Shown here piece by piece: positions 24,808 to 31,525 of a stretch of DNA of 64,000 nt. The notes under the pieces are model-generated. The model saw only the letters and a list, made by a program, of their open reading frames with translations, did not search any database and was not told where the DNA came from. Origin of the DNA: Corynebacterium sp. P3-F1 (GTDB taxonomy: Bacteria > Actinomycetota > Actinomycetes > Mycobacteriales > Mycobacteriaceae); NCBI RefSeq assembly GCF_030503635.1, contig NZ_CP129965.1, forward strand, positions 806,001 through 870,000. Direction: 5' to 3'. Position 1 is the stretch's first letter. Each line of letters starts with the position of its first letter. The position numbers were made by a program, and so were the translations under genes.

Positions 24808-26799
24808 CTAACTGCCGTCTGAGCCGCGATTCACTCGTTCCGAGTATTGCGACAGCATCTCGTTGTAGGCCCGCCACTGGGCGTCGTCGGATTCCTCCTC
24901 GCTCCGGTCAATATCCCTCGCATCAGCGCGATCGTCCCGCAACCACCCGAGAAGAAGGATGACAAAGACGAGCGCCATCGGGAATCCTCCGGCCGCCCAG
25001 CCGATGCCGCCGCCGACCTTCTGGTCGCGCAACAGATCGGGGTTCCATGGAAGTTCGAGCTTCGTGTAAAAGGTTTCCGCCAAAACGAAATTGAGCTGCA
25101 TCAGGTACACGCCCATGAACAAGTGGATGGGCATGGAGAAGACGAACCACGCGAAACGGACCACCGTCGAACGCCGGTTGGGCACATAATCCGGACCAAT
25201 GAGATCCCAGAAGTAGAAGTAGCCCGACAGGAGGAAGACCGCATTCATGATCAAGTGCCCGGCGTGCTCCGACACAGCGAACTCGTAGAAGGGCGGGAAG
25301 ACGTAGAGCACGTAAAAAACCACGAGGAACTGCAGCGTGGACACCGGAGGGTAAGTGATCACACGCAGGAAGGTGGATTCCTCAAATGCCTCGACCCAGG
25401 CCCGGGGGTTGAACTCCCCTTCCGGGTAGGCCTCTTTGATCAATGTGAAAGGCGCACCCAGCACCAAGAAGACGGGCACGACCATGGAGAGAATCATGTG
25501 CACGACCATGTGGACCGAGAAGCTCGCTGGCATGTACATGCCGATGCCCGAGGACATAGTCACCGCAGTGGTCGCGCACCCCGCGAGCCACCAAGCTGTA
25601 CGGGATGTCTTCCACCCGTCGACGCGCTGTGCCAGATGCAGATAAAAAACAGCGAGCAAGATCGCGATGATGCTGAAAAAGACCTCGAAGCGCCACATGC
25701 CGAAGACATTGGTCACCGATGGAGCCACCTCGAGGTTGTACCCCATCTGGATCTGCATCGCGCTTAGATCCGGTTGCAGAGGAGTCGGCGGCGGCGTGCG
25801 GCCCATCGACACGGCCACGCCCGTCACAGCCGCCATCACGAGCGTTTCGACGACCGCGATCCGCCCGAACAACTCCGGCCTCTTCCCCAGCTGAGGAATA
25901 GTCAACTGACGGTGCGCGAAACCCAGCAGCCCCAGCACAGCCAAGCCGATCACCTTCAGCAGAACCGTCCACCCGTAGGCGGTGGAGGTCAGATCGGAGA
26001 ACTGCACCCGGATCAGCGCGTTGACCACGCCGGAGATCATCATGGCGAAAAACGCGAACAACGCCACTGCTGAATAGCGGCGCACCGCTGCAGGCATATT
26101 CGGTCCGAGCCGTCGGCCGTGCGCGACCAGAGCGAGCAGGCCACCCACCCAGACCATCATGAACACGAGGTGCCACAGATAGGAATTGGTGCCGTAGTCG
26201 TGGTTACCACCCGACGCGGAGTGGCCCGACAACCCCAAGGGCATGACAGTCAAAATCGCCCCGATGAACAGCGGGACCTGCGAACCCCACGAGCTGCACG
26301 CGAAACCGAAGACCGCGACCACCAACGCGATGAGTGCGACGATCAACCAGATCTTTGCGTCCGCCACCCGATCCACGGCCGTCGCCCACATCTGCGGCGA
26401 GAACATCACATCCCCCAGTGGTGTGCCCGACACATCCGATAAAACCAACGGGATCATCACCAGCGCTATCAAAGCCACTCCCGCGCTCGCCCACGCCGCG
26501 GTGCGGGCGGCAATGTGGCCGTCGACGGTGAGTGAAGCGTCGGCAAGCTTCTCGCTGTCCGGCGGAATCATGAACGCCGAGAACATGAACGACCCCGTAG
26601 CCAGCGCGGCGAGCAACCAGGCGATCCCCCGCAACGCCGGCAACCCTGCTGTGGTGAGCGGACCCGGATCCGGGATGCCCAACGACGCAAGCGAACCGCC
26701 CACGAATGAGAACGATAACGCCCCAGCCACCACGGCCCCGACCGCCAGCACCGCAAGATACACAGGCCAGGCCGATTGCACTGCTTGCTTTCTCGACAT
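24808..26799 (-). CDS. Fused copper-resistance D (CopD) / cytochrome c oxidase assembly factor CtaG
   Basis: The 663-aa protein has about 15 membrane segments. The N-terminal half is CopD-like (SFVGGSLASLGIPDPGPLTTAGLPALRGIAWLLAALATGSFMFSAFM and the NSYLWHLVFMMVWVGGLLALVAHGRRLG helices), the C-terminal half is caa3_CtaG (FSVHMVVHMILSMVVPVFLVLGAPFTL, AGHLIMNAVFLLSGYFYFWDLIGPDYVPN). Conserved His pairs such as HMVVHM should bind copper. It probably supplies copper for cytochrome oxidase. I start at ATG 26799 rather than 26898, which would overlap tRNA-Arg. Confidence 0.88.
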   Translation of the reverse strand: MSRKQAVQSAWPVYLAVLAVGAVVAGALSFSFVGGSLASLGIPDPGPLTTAGLPALRGIAWLLAALATGSFMFSAFMIPPDSEKLADASLTVDGHIAARTAAWASAGVALIALVMIPLVLSDVSGTPLGDVMFSPQMWATAVDRVADAKIWLIVALIALVVAVFGFACSSWGSQVPLFIGAILTVMPLGLSGHSASGGNHDYGTNSYLWHLVFMMVWVGGLLALVAHGRRLGPNMPAAVRRYSAVALFAFFAMMISGVVNALIRVQFSDLTSTAYGWTVLLKVIGLAVLGLLGFAHRQLTIPQLGKRPELFGRIAVVETLVMAAVTGVAVSMGRTPPPTPLQPDLSAMQIQMGYNLEVAPSVTNVFGMWRFEVFFSIIAILLAVFYLHLAQRVDGWKTSRTAWWLAGCATTAVTMSSGIGMYMPASFSVHMVVHMILSMVVPVFLVLGAPFTLIKEAYPEGEFNPRAWVEAFEESTFLRVITYPPVSTLQFLVVFYVLYVFPPFYEFAVSEHAGHLIMNAVFLLSGYFYFWDLIGPDYVPNRRSTVVRFAWFVFSMPIHLFMGVYLMQLNFVLAETFYTKLELPWNPDLLRDQKVGGGIGWAAGGFPMALVFVILLLGWLRDDRADARDIDRSEEESDDAQWRAYNEMLSQYSERVNRGSDGS

Positions 26800-26890
26800 G
26801 GCACTCACCCTACTTTCGATGGACTGCAATATGGAAAGCCACCGCTCGTGCGTTACGATGATTCCCGCCCGGTACGTGCGCAACGGGCAA

Positions 26891-26967
26891 GCCTCCATAG
26901 CTCAGTGGATTAGAGCATCCGGTTTCTACCCGGCTGGTCGCGGGTTCGAGTCCTGCTGGGGGCGCCA
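26891..26967 (+). tRNA. tRNA-Arg (anticodon TCT)
   Basis: Complete cloverleaf: acceptor GCCTCCA pairs with TGGGGGC, D-arm GCTC/GAGC, anticodon loop TTTCTAC (TCT, reads AGA), T-arm GCGGGTTCGAGTCCTGC, discriminator G and an encoded CCA. Confidence 0.95.
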
Positions 26968-27066
26968 CAGTTTTTCGACTGCCTGCATTCACGCTGCGCA
27001 CTAAAGTGCGCACTCTACGTGCGGAAACAGGGCGACATTGTCAGCGAGCGAACTTAACATGTGGGC

Positions 27067-27690
27067 ATGGGCATCACCGCGACTCTCAATGACCTCGAAT
27101 TCCTCATGGCCACCGTCCACCCACCGGCTTTCCTTGCGCTCGGCGACGGGTTGCCTCTGAAAGTCATTCAAAGAATTGTGAACGCGTACACACCCGTTTT
27201 AGAGAAGGCCGGCGTGGACTTCCCCACCGAGCTGGTTGAGCTCTATCACTGGCACAACGGCTCAAACCAGGAAGAAATCATCGGTGTTGTTGAATTGCTC
27301 AGCCTCGAGGAAGCCTTGGAGACATGGCACGCGCTCACAAACGCCATCGGCGCTGAGTTCACCGTCGAGGACTGGTACTACCCCAGCTGGATTCCCTTCG
27401 CTAAATCCTGGTCCAATTGCTTCCTCTGCTTCGACTCGGAGGGCGTCGCCGGCGGCGATCGAGGTCAGATCGTGGTCTTCGAACGGGAGCACTCCGACCG
27501 GACCGTCCAAGCTTTCTCGCTGCAGGATTGGCTCGAGGCGGTCGTCGACGACTACAAGATTGCCGAGAATATTCGCATGGACGGTGTCGCTGCCGGCGAC
27601 GAGGGCGACGACGGACTCTACGATTACGACCCGGACGAAGCCCCCGAGGGGCCCAACTGCCACGTCCGCGACTTTACGGCGGGTGAGTGA
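27067..27690 (+). CDS. SMI1/KNR4 (SUKH) family protein, orphan
   Basis: The 207-aa protein fits the SMI1/KNR4 fold: FPTELVELYHWHNGSNQ is the family core (a Trp-His near WHNG), followed by SLEEALETWHALTN, PSWIPFAKSWSNCFLCFDSEG and VQAFSLQDWLEAVVDDYKIAENI. SUKH proteins are often immunity proteins of contact-dependent toxins, but some have household roles. No toxin gene is adjacent. An acidic tail ends the protein. TAACAT at 27055-27060 lies 6 nt before the ATG at 27067, which suggests a leaderless start; GTG at 27061 is possible. Confidence 0.75.
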   Translation: MGITATLNDLEFLMATVHPPAFLALGDGLPLKVIQRIVNAYTPVLEKAGVDFPTELVELYHWHNGSNQEEIIGVVELLSLEEALETWHALTNAIGAEFTVEDWYYPSWIPFAKSWSNCFLCFDSEGVAGGDRGQIVVFEREHSDRTVQAFSLQDWLEAVVDDYKIAENIRMDGVAAGDEGDDGLYDYDPDEAPEGPNCHVRDFTAGE

Positions 27691-27797
27691 CCCCGCCGGC
27701 AACTCACCTCATCCAGGCTATTTCCAGTTCACCACCACCGAAGAATAGCTACGCTGGACCATGTACAGCGTGAACAACGTCATTCAAGGAGGACACC

Positions 27798-27932
27798 ATG
27801 TCCAACGAAGGCCCCATCCGCGAGGACAGCATCGAGGACCTGACCGATCCGGAAGCAGATGCCGATCTGCAGGAACGTGCAGACAAGACCGGCGAGAAAG
27901 ACACGGAAACGGACGCAGAGGAGCAGAACTAA
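27798..27932 (+). CDS. Tiny acidic protein A (44 aa), unknown
   Basis: An ATG with an ideal ribosome site (AAGGAGG, seven bases upstream) opens a 44-codon frame ending TAA. The product is highly charged and acidic (REDSIEDLTDPEADAD, then EKDTETDAEEQN), without Cys, aromatic residues or hydrophobic stretches, and likely disordered. The stop overlaps the next ATG (TAATG), so the two tiny genes are coupled. I do not recognise the family. Confidence 0.7.
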   Translation: MSNEGPIREDSIEDLTDPEADADLQERADKTGEKDTETDAEEQN

Positions 27933-28144
27933 TGTCTGAGCCACACAGCAACGCAGGCGGCGAGAAGGACAAGCTTCTCGAGGCAGCGACACGCCGCATC
28001 GGCAACGAACCCGATACTGACCCGATCTCCGATCTGGACCGGCTGGAGTCGCGCGATCTGGACAACTTGGACAACGAGGAGAACGTCGAGGACGACAGCA
28101 GCTACGCCAACGACAACCCGGACGGCCCGAGCGAACTGGTTTAA
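27932..28144 (+). CDS. Tiny acidic protein B (70 aa), unknown
   Basis: The frame starts within the stop of protein A (TAATG). The 70-aa product has a short basic helix (KDKLLEAATRRIGNEP) followed by an Asp/Glu/Asn-rich tail (SDLDRLESRDLDNLDNEENVED). It looks mostly disordered, like protein A. A strong terminator follows 30 bp later, so the pair is its own transcript. Function unknown; stress-induced or protein-binding roles are only guesses. Confidence 0.72.
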   Translation: MSEPHSNAGGEKDKLLEAATRRIGNEPDTDPISDLDRLESRDLDNLDNEENVEDDSSYANDNPDGPSELV

Positions 28145-28174
28145 ACGCAAAGTTCAGCTCTACCTGGTCCGACC

Positions 28175-28204
28175 ACGCCATCCTGGAAACAGGGTGGCGT
28201 TTTT
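28175..28204 (+). terminator. Rho-independent terminator of the tiny-protein operon
   Basis: ACGCCATCCTG-GAAA-CAGGGTGGCGT with a TTTTT tail. Strong GNRA-like loop hairpin. Confidence 0.93.
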
Positions 28205-28246
28205 CGTGCGCAAACACTTTACTCCCTATCGAATAGCGCGCAAGGC

Positions 28247-28391
28247 ATGTTCGCCATAGCACTCGCCATCACATTCATCGCTCTACTCGCCACCTTTTTC
28301 TTGGTCAGCACCGTTTTCAGCGATATGCCGAAAGACAAGGTCTTCACCGAGCGCAATGCACGACGTCTCACCGGCGGGAGCATAGCCTCGA
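28247..28391 (+). pseudogene. Relic of a DUF2975-family gene
   Basis: About 48 codons (ATG at 28247) encode FAIALAITFIALLATFFLVSTVFSDMP..VFTERNARRLTGG, clearly similar to the middle of the intact DUF2975 protein 0.8 kb downstream (FIAALALKFIALLTTVFLVVHSFGDMAKGEVFTEKNSRRLVGG). The intact gene has about 75 residues before this segment and about 70 after; here both ends are gone, and the frame runs into the panD promoter. The upstream stretch CTATCGAATAGCG resembles the TTATCGAATAACG operator of the intact gene. A short functional peptide cannot be excluded. Confidence 0.65.
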
Positions 28392-28418
28392 GCCGCGGGT
28401 GGAGTAGCCTTTCTAACC

Positions 28419-28838
28419 GTGTTCCGCACCATGTTGAAGTCCAAGATCCACCGCGCCACGGTCGCCCAGGCAGATCTCCACTACGTGGGGTCCTGCACGA
28501 TAGACGCCGAACTCATGAAGGCAGCCGATCTGCTCGAGGGCGAGCAGATCGACATCGTCGACATTGACAACGGCCACCGTTTGACCACCTACGCCATCGC
28601 GGGCGAGGCAGGCACCGGCGTGATCGGGATCAACGGCGCCGCCGCTCACCTGATCAGCCCGGGCGACTTGGTGATCATCATCGGCTACGCCCAGTACACC
28701 GAGGAGGAGCTGGGCGGCTACAGCCCGCGCATCGTCCTCGTCAACGAGCAGAACGCAATCCTAGAAAACGGCGAGGACCCGGCCCACGCTCCAACAGGTT
28801 CAGGGCTGAAAGATCCCCGGCATCCCGACGAAGTCTAA
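28419..28838 (+). CDS. panD: Aspartate 1-decarboxylase (pyruvoyl)
   Basis: The 139-aa proenzyme makes beta-alanine for pantothenate and CoA. The self-cleavage site Gly24-Ser25 is present in [23 protein letters not shown]; Ser25 becomes the pyruvoyl group. [35 protein letters not shown] is the conserved core. Start GTG at 28419; TAGCCT at 28405-28410 is 8 nt before it, so the message may be leaderless. Standing alone without panBC. The C-terminal 15 residues are variable. Confidence 0.95.
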   Translation: MFRTMLKSKIHRATVAQADLHYVGSCTIDAELMKAADLLEGEQIDIVDIDNGHRLTTYAIAGEAGTGVIGINGAAAHLISPGDLVIIIGYAQYTEEELGGYSPRIVLVNEQNAILENGEDPAHAPTGSGLKDPRHPDEV

Positions 28839-28889
28839 GGTCGCCGAAATTCTTTCGATGGCGGCTTTTCCGTTCCACACCTTGACACC

Positions 28890-28938
28890 TTATCGAATAA
28901 CGATATTATCGAATTACGACAACATCGGGATTCGATAA
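28890..28938 (+). promoter_or_regulatory. Repeated TTATCGAAT operator of the DUF2975/XRE pair
   Basis: TTATCGAAT occurs at 28890-28898 and 28906-28914 and inverted (ATTCGATAA) at 28930-28938, just upstream of the GTG at 28953. A related half-site lies before the relic gene (28226-28234). The downstream XRE protein is the obvious candidate to bind, giving autoregulation; this is inferred. Confidence 0.6.
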
Positions 28939-28952
28939 GAAAGGTTTGAGCC

Positions 28953-29540
28953 GTGAACGCACAAGACGTTGACCGCACATCCCCCGCACCTGATCCCACT
29001 CCAAAGAATCGCAATAAGCGTGCCCAGATCACGTGGTGGGACGGCCTGGCCGTCGCCATGGCCTTCGCATGGATTCTCCCGGAGATCGGTGCACTCGCCT
29101 CGAAAGGCACCATCTCAACACGCCTCTCCCCCGCCATCGAGGGCGGCCTGCATTTCGCCGACCTCAGCTCCGGCCCCCAGTACCTGTTCATAGCCGCTCT
29201 CGCCCTAAAATTCATCGCGTTGCTCACCACAGTCTTCCTGGTGGTCCACTCCTTTGGAGACATGGCTAAAGGCGAGGTCTTCACAGAAAAGAATTCGCGC
29301 CGCCTCGTCGGCGGCATGGCCGGCATTTTCGTTTTCCTCTTCGCCCGCCTGGGGCTCGAAGGCATGGCCAATAACTGGGCATCAGCGGAGCTGGGCATCG
29401 ACTGGTGGCACGACGCGGGGACCAGCACCCCACTCTCCGACATGGCACCAGCACTTGTTCTCGCCTGCGTCTTGGGCGCGCTGGCCACGATCCTGCGCCG
29501 CGGTGCACAGCTCGAAGAGGACGTGGAAGGCCTTGTCTAG
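28953..29540 (+). CDS. DUF2975 membrane protein
   Basis: The 195-aa protein has four membrane segments: WWDGLAVAMAFAWILPEIG, FIAALALKFIALLTTVFLVV, GGMAGIFVFLFARLGLE and MAPALVLACVLGALATIL. The loop FGDMAKGEVFTEKNSRRL between segments 2 and 3 is the DUF2975 signature. A GTG start follows AAGGTTTGAG. Such proteins are almost always paired with a small XRE regulator, as here, where the next gene starts inside its last codons. The biochemical role is unknown. Confidence 0.85.
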   Translation: MNAQDVDRTSPAPDPTPKNRNKRAQITWWDGLAVAMAFAWILPEIGALASKGTISTRLSPAIEGGLHFADLSSGPQYLFIAALALKFIALLTTVFLVVHSFGDMAKGEVFTEKNSRRLVGGMAGIFVFLFARLGLEGMANNWASAELGIDWWHDAGTSTPLSDMAPALVLACVLGALATILRRGAQLEEDVEGLV

Positions 29541-29772
29541 CCCGAGTAACGAGCCACAGGTGATCTGCCACCTCGACGAGCTCATGGCCGCACGCGGCAT
29601 CACCGGCGCGGCGCTCGCGGAGAAAGTGGGCATCACCCCCGTCAACCTCTCCGTCTTGAAAAATAACCGCGCGAAAGCCGTCCGGTTCACCACCCTCGCC
29701 GCGATCTGCGAAGCGCTGGATTGCCAACCGGGCGATGTCTTCTCGGTCCGGCGCCCCAGAGCCGACGCATAG
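29533..29772 (+). CDS. Small XRE/HTH regulator paired with DUF2975
   Basis: The 79-aa reading contains a Cro/C1-type helix-turn-helix: LDELMAARGITGAALAEKVGITPVNLSVLKNNRAKAVRFTTLAAICEALDCQPGDVF, the exact pattern of the regulators that accompany DUF2975 genes. The start is not firm: TTG at 29533 overlaps the DUF2975 stop, and GTG at 29560 would give 70 aa that fit the family better. It likely binds the TTATCGAAT repeats upstream of its operon. Confidence 0.85.
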   Translation: MSSPSNEPQVICHLDELMAARGITGAALAEKVGITPVNLSVLKNNRAKAVRFTTLAAICEALDCQPGDVFSVRRPRADA

Positions 29773-29792
29773 GCCCCTGTAGGCTCGCAGGC

Positions 29793-30593
29793 ATGAGTTT
29801 CCCCTCCCCGACACGGAATTCTTACGCCCTGATCACCGGCGCGAGCCAAGGCATCGGCGAAGCCATGGCGCGTGATTTCGCTGCCGAAGGCCACAACCTC
29901 ATCATTGTCGCCCGGCGCGAGGACGTCCTGTCCAAACTCGCGGCTGAGCTCGAGCAGAAGCACGGCATCGACGTCATCGTGGCGGCGCATGATCTGTCGG
30001 TCACGGAAGACGTCGATAAGCTGCTTTCGCTTATCGACGAAAAGTGCGTCTCCATCTGCGTGAACTCTGCTGGAATCGCCTCCTTCGGGCCCTTCTTGGA
30101 CCAGGACTGGACGTATGAGACGAACCAGTTCAACCTGAACGCAACGGCCGTCTTCCGCATCACCAAGGCGGTGCTCGACCACATGGTCCCGCGCGGCGAG
30201 GGTGCACTGTGCAATGTCGGGTCCGCCGCCGGTAACGTCCCGATCCCGAACAACGCCACCTACGTGCTCACCAAAGCCGGCGTCAACGCGTTCACCGAAG
30301 CCCTCCACTACGAACTGAAAAAGACCGGCGTGCACTGCACCTTGCTCGCACCCGGCCCGGTGCGCGATGCCGTCATCCCGGAAGAAGAGCAGTCCATCGT
30401 GGACAAGGTCGTCCCCGACTTCCTCTGGACCACCTACGAGTCCTGCTCGCGCGAGACCATCGACGCCATGAAGAAGAACCGCCGCCGCATCACGCCCGGC
30501 CCCCTGTCCAAGGCCATGGACTTCGTCTCTTCCTACGCGCCCCGTGGTGCGCTGGCTCCTGTGATGGGCTGGTTCTACGCCAAGATGGGCTAG
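29793..30593 (+). CDS. cmrA: Short-chain dehydrogenase, corynebacterial mycolate reductase
   Basis: The 266-aa SDR has the NADPH loop [17 protein letters not shown], the NSAG strand ([11 protein letters not shown]), a Ser in [10 protein letters not shown] and the catalytic YVLTK. It matches CmrA (Rv2509), which reduces the 3-oxo mycolate after condensation, and its position just before orn is shared with mycobacteria. TAGGCT at 29780-29785 stands 7 nt before the ATG at 29793 (leaderless). Two copies of GCTTATCGACG, one inverted, sit at 30011-30039 and encode VDKLLSLID. Confidence 0.82.
   Translation: MSFPSPTRNSYALITGASQGIGEAMARDFAAEGHNLIIVARREDVLSKLAAELEQKHGIDVIVAAHDLSVTEDVDKLLSLIDEKCVSICVNSAGIASFGPFLDQDWTYETNQFNLNATAVFRITKAVLDHMVPRGEGALCNVGSAAGNVPIPNNATYVLTKAGVNAFTEALHYELKKTGVHCTLLAPGPVRDAVIPEEEQSIVDKVVPDFLWTTYESCSRETIDAMKKNRRRITPGPLSKAMDFVSSYAPRGALAPVMGWFYAKMG
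30011..30039. repeat. Inverted pair of the over-represented word GCTTATCGACG
   Basis: CGTCGATAAGC (30011-30021), loop TGCTTTC, GCTTATCGACG (30029-30039): a perfect 11-bp inverted repeat inside cmrA. The forward word GCTTATCGACG starts at 1790, 4763, 12392, 16798, 18025, 30029 and 52956. Its reverse complement CGTCGATAAGC starts at 3639, 6256, 9485, 18691, 30011, 41272, 45771 and 54839. Ten of the 15 are preceded by C (CGCTTATCGACG). None lies in the metal region 31.4-38.6 kb. Confidence 0.85.
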
Positions 30594-30603
30594 CGTGGGG
30601 CCC

Positions 30604-31236
30604 ATGAGTGAAGCACTGGCCGCGAAAGACGACCGCATCGTGTGGGTCGATTTGGAGATGACTGGCCTCGATCCCGACCGCCACGTGATCGTGGAGGTCG
30701 CCGCCCTGGTCACCGACGCTGACCTGAACATTCTCGATGACGGCATTGACCTGGTCGTCCACGCGAGCGACGAAGAACTGGCGGAGATGGATGACTTCGT
30801 CACAGAGATGCACGGCTCCTCCGGCCTGACCGAGCAGGTCAAATCCTCCACCGTCAGCATCGAGGAAGCGGAGGAAGCCGTTTTAGGCCTCCTGGAAAAG
30901 CACTGCGGGGAGCACCGTCCGCCGTTGGCCGGTAATTCCATCGCCACCGACCGGACATTCATTCGGGCGCAGATGCCGCGACTAGACGCGGCTCTCCACT
31001 ACCGCATGATCGACGTCTCCACCGTCAAGGAACTCACACGCCGCTGGTTCCCTAAGGCCTATTACAACCAGCCTGAGAAGGGCATGGCGCACCGCGCGTT
31101 GGCGGACATCGTCGAATCCATTCGCGAGCTCGACTACTACCGACGCGCCGTGTTCGTCCCCGCTCCGGGTCCGTCTTCCTCCGAAGCACATGAAAGCACG
31201 ACAGCCGCAACCGACGCGTACCAGCAGTTTTTGTAA
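30604..31236 (+). CDS. orn: Oligoribonuclease
   Basis: The 210-aa 3'-5' exoribonuclease clears 2-5 nt RNAs and the linear products of cyclic dinucleotides. DEDDh motifs: [20 protein letters not shown] (D, E), [18 protein letters not shown] (D), and [11 protein letters not shown] (H, D). TAGCGT at 30591-30596, which contains the cmrA stop codon, is 7 nt before the ATG, so it may have its own leaderless transcript besides read-through from cmrA. A Ser/Thr-rich C-terminal tail is extra compared with the enteric enzyme. Confidence 0.95.
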   Translation: MSEALAAKDDRIVWVDLEMTGLDPDRHVIVEVAALVTDADLNILDDGIDLVVHASDEELAEMDDFVTEMHGSSGLTEQVKSSTVSIEEAEEAVLGLLEKHCGEHRPPLAGNSIATDRTFIRAQMPRLDAALHYRMIDVSTVKELTRRWFPKAYYNQPEKGMAHRALADIVESIRELDYYRRAVFVPAPGPSSSEAHESTTAATDAYQQFL

Positions 31237-31283
31237 ATGCGCGAGTGTGAACTAATGTAGAAGACCGCTGCTTCAGCAGCGAT

Positions 31284-31360
31284 GGTGGCTGTAGTTCAGC
31301 TGGTAGAGCACCAGGTTGTGATCCTGGGTGTCGCGGGTTCGAGCCCCGTCAGCCACCCCA
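31284..31360 (+). tRNA. tRNA-His (anticodon GTG)
   Basis: G-1 at 31284, acceptor GTGGCTG/CAGCCAC, anticodon stem CCAGG/CCTGG with loop TTGTGAT (GTG), T-arm GCGGGTTCGAGCCCCGT, discriminator C and encoded CCA. It borders the accessory metal-resistance region. Confidence 0.96.
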
Positions 31361-31409
31361 AATTCATCAGTCGCGACATTGTTGACAGATGAGTCGCGAC
31401 AAAGTGGAC

Positions 31410-31452
31410 AAACCGGCGCCTTGGTATTTTCATTTTCCCAGGGCGCCGGTTT
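31410..31452. terminator. Bidirectional hairpin terminator after the Cd/Zn ATPase gene
   Basis: AAACCGGCGCC (31410-31420) and GGCGCCGGTTT (31442-31452) are perfect 11-bp arms; the loop is A+T-rich. It separates tRNA-His from the minus-strand ATPase gene. Confidence 0.75.
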
Positions 31453-31525
31453 CGAAGATTGAACGAAAGAGTGTATCTGGCTCGGCGTGTTGTTCAACGC
31501 GTTATAACACGTGCCGATCACAGCC

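Noticed and set aside
28890..28938. Counting TTATCGAAT sites as copies of the 11-base word
   Set aside because: They share TTATCGA but lack the GC before it and end in AT instead of CG; they are better explained as a local operator.
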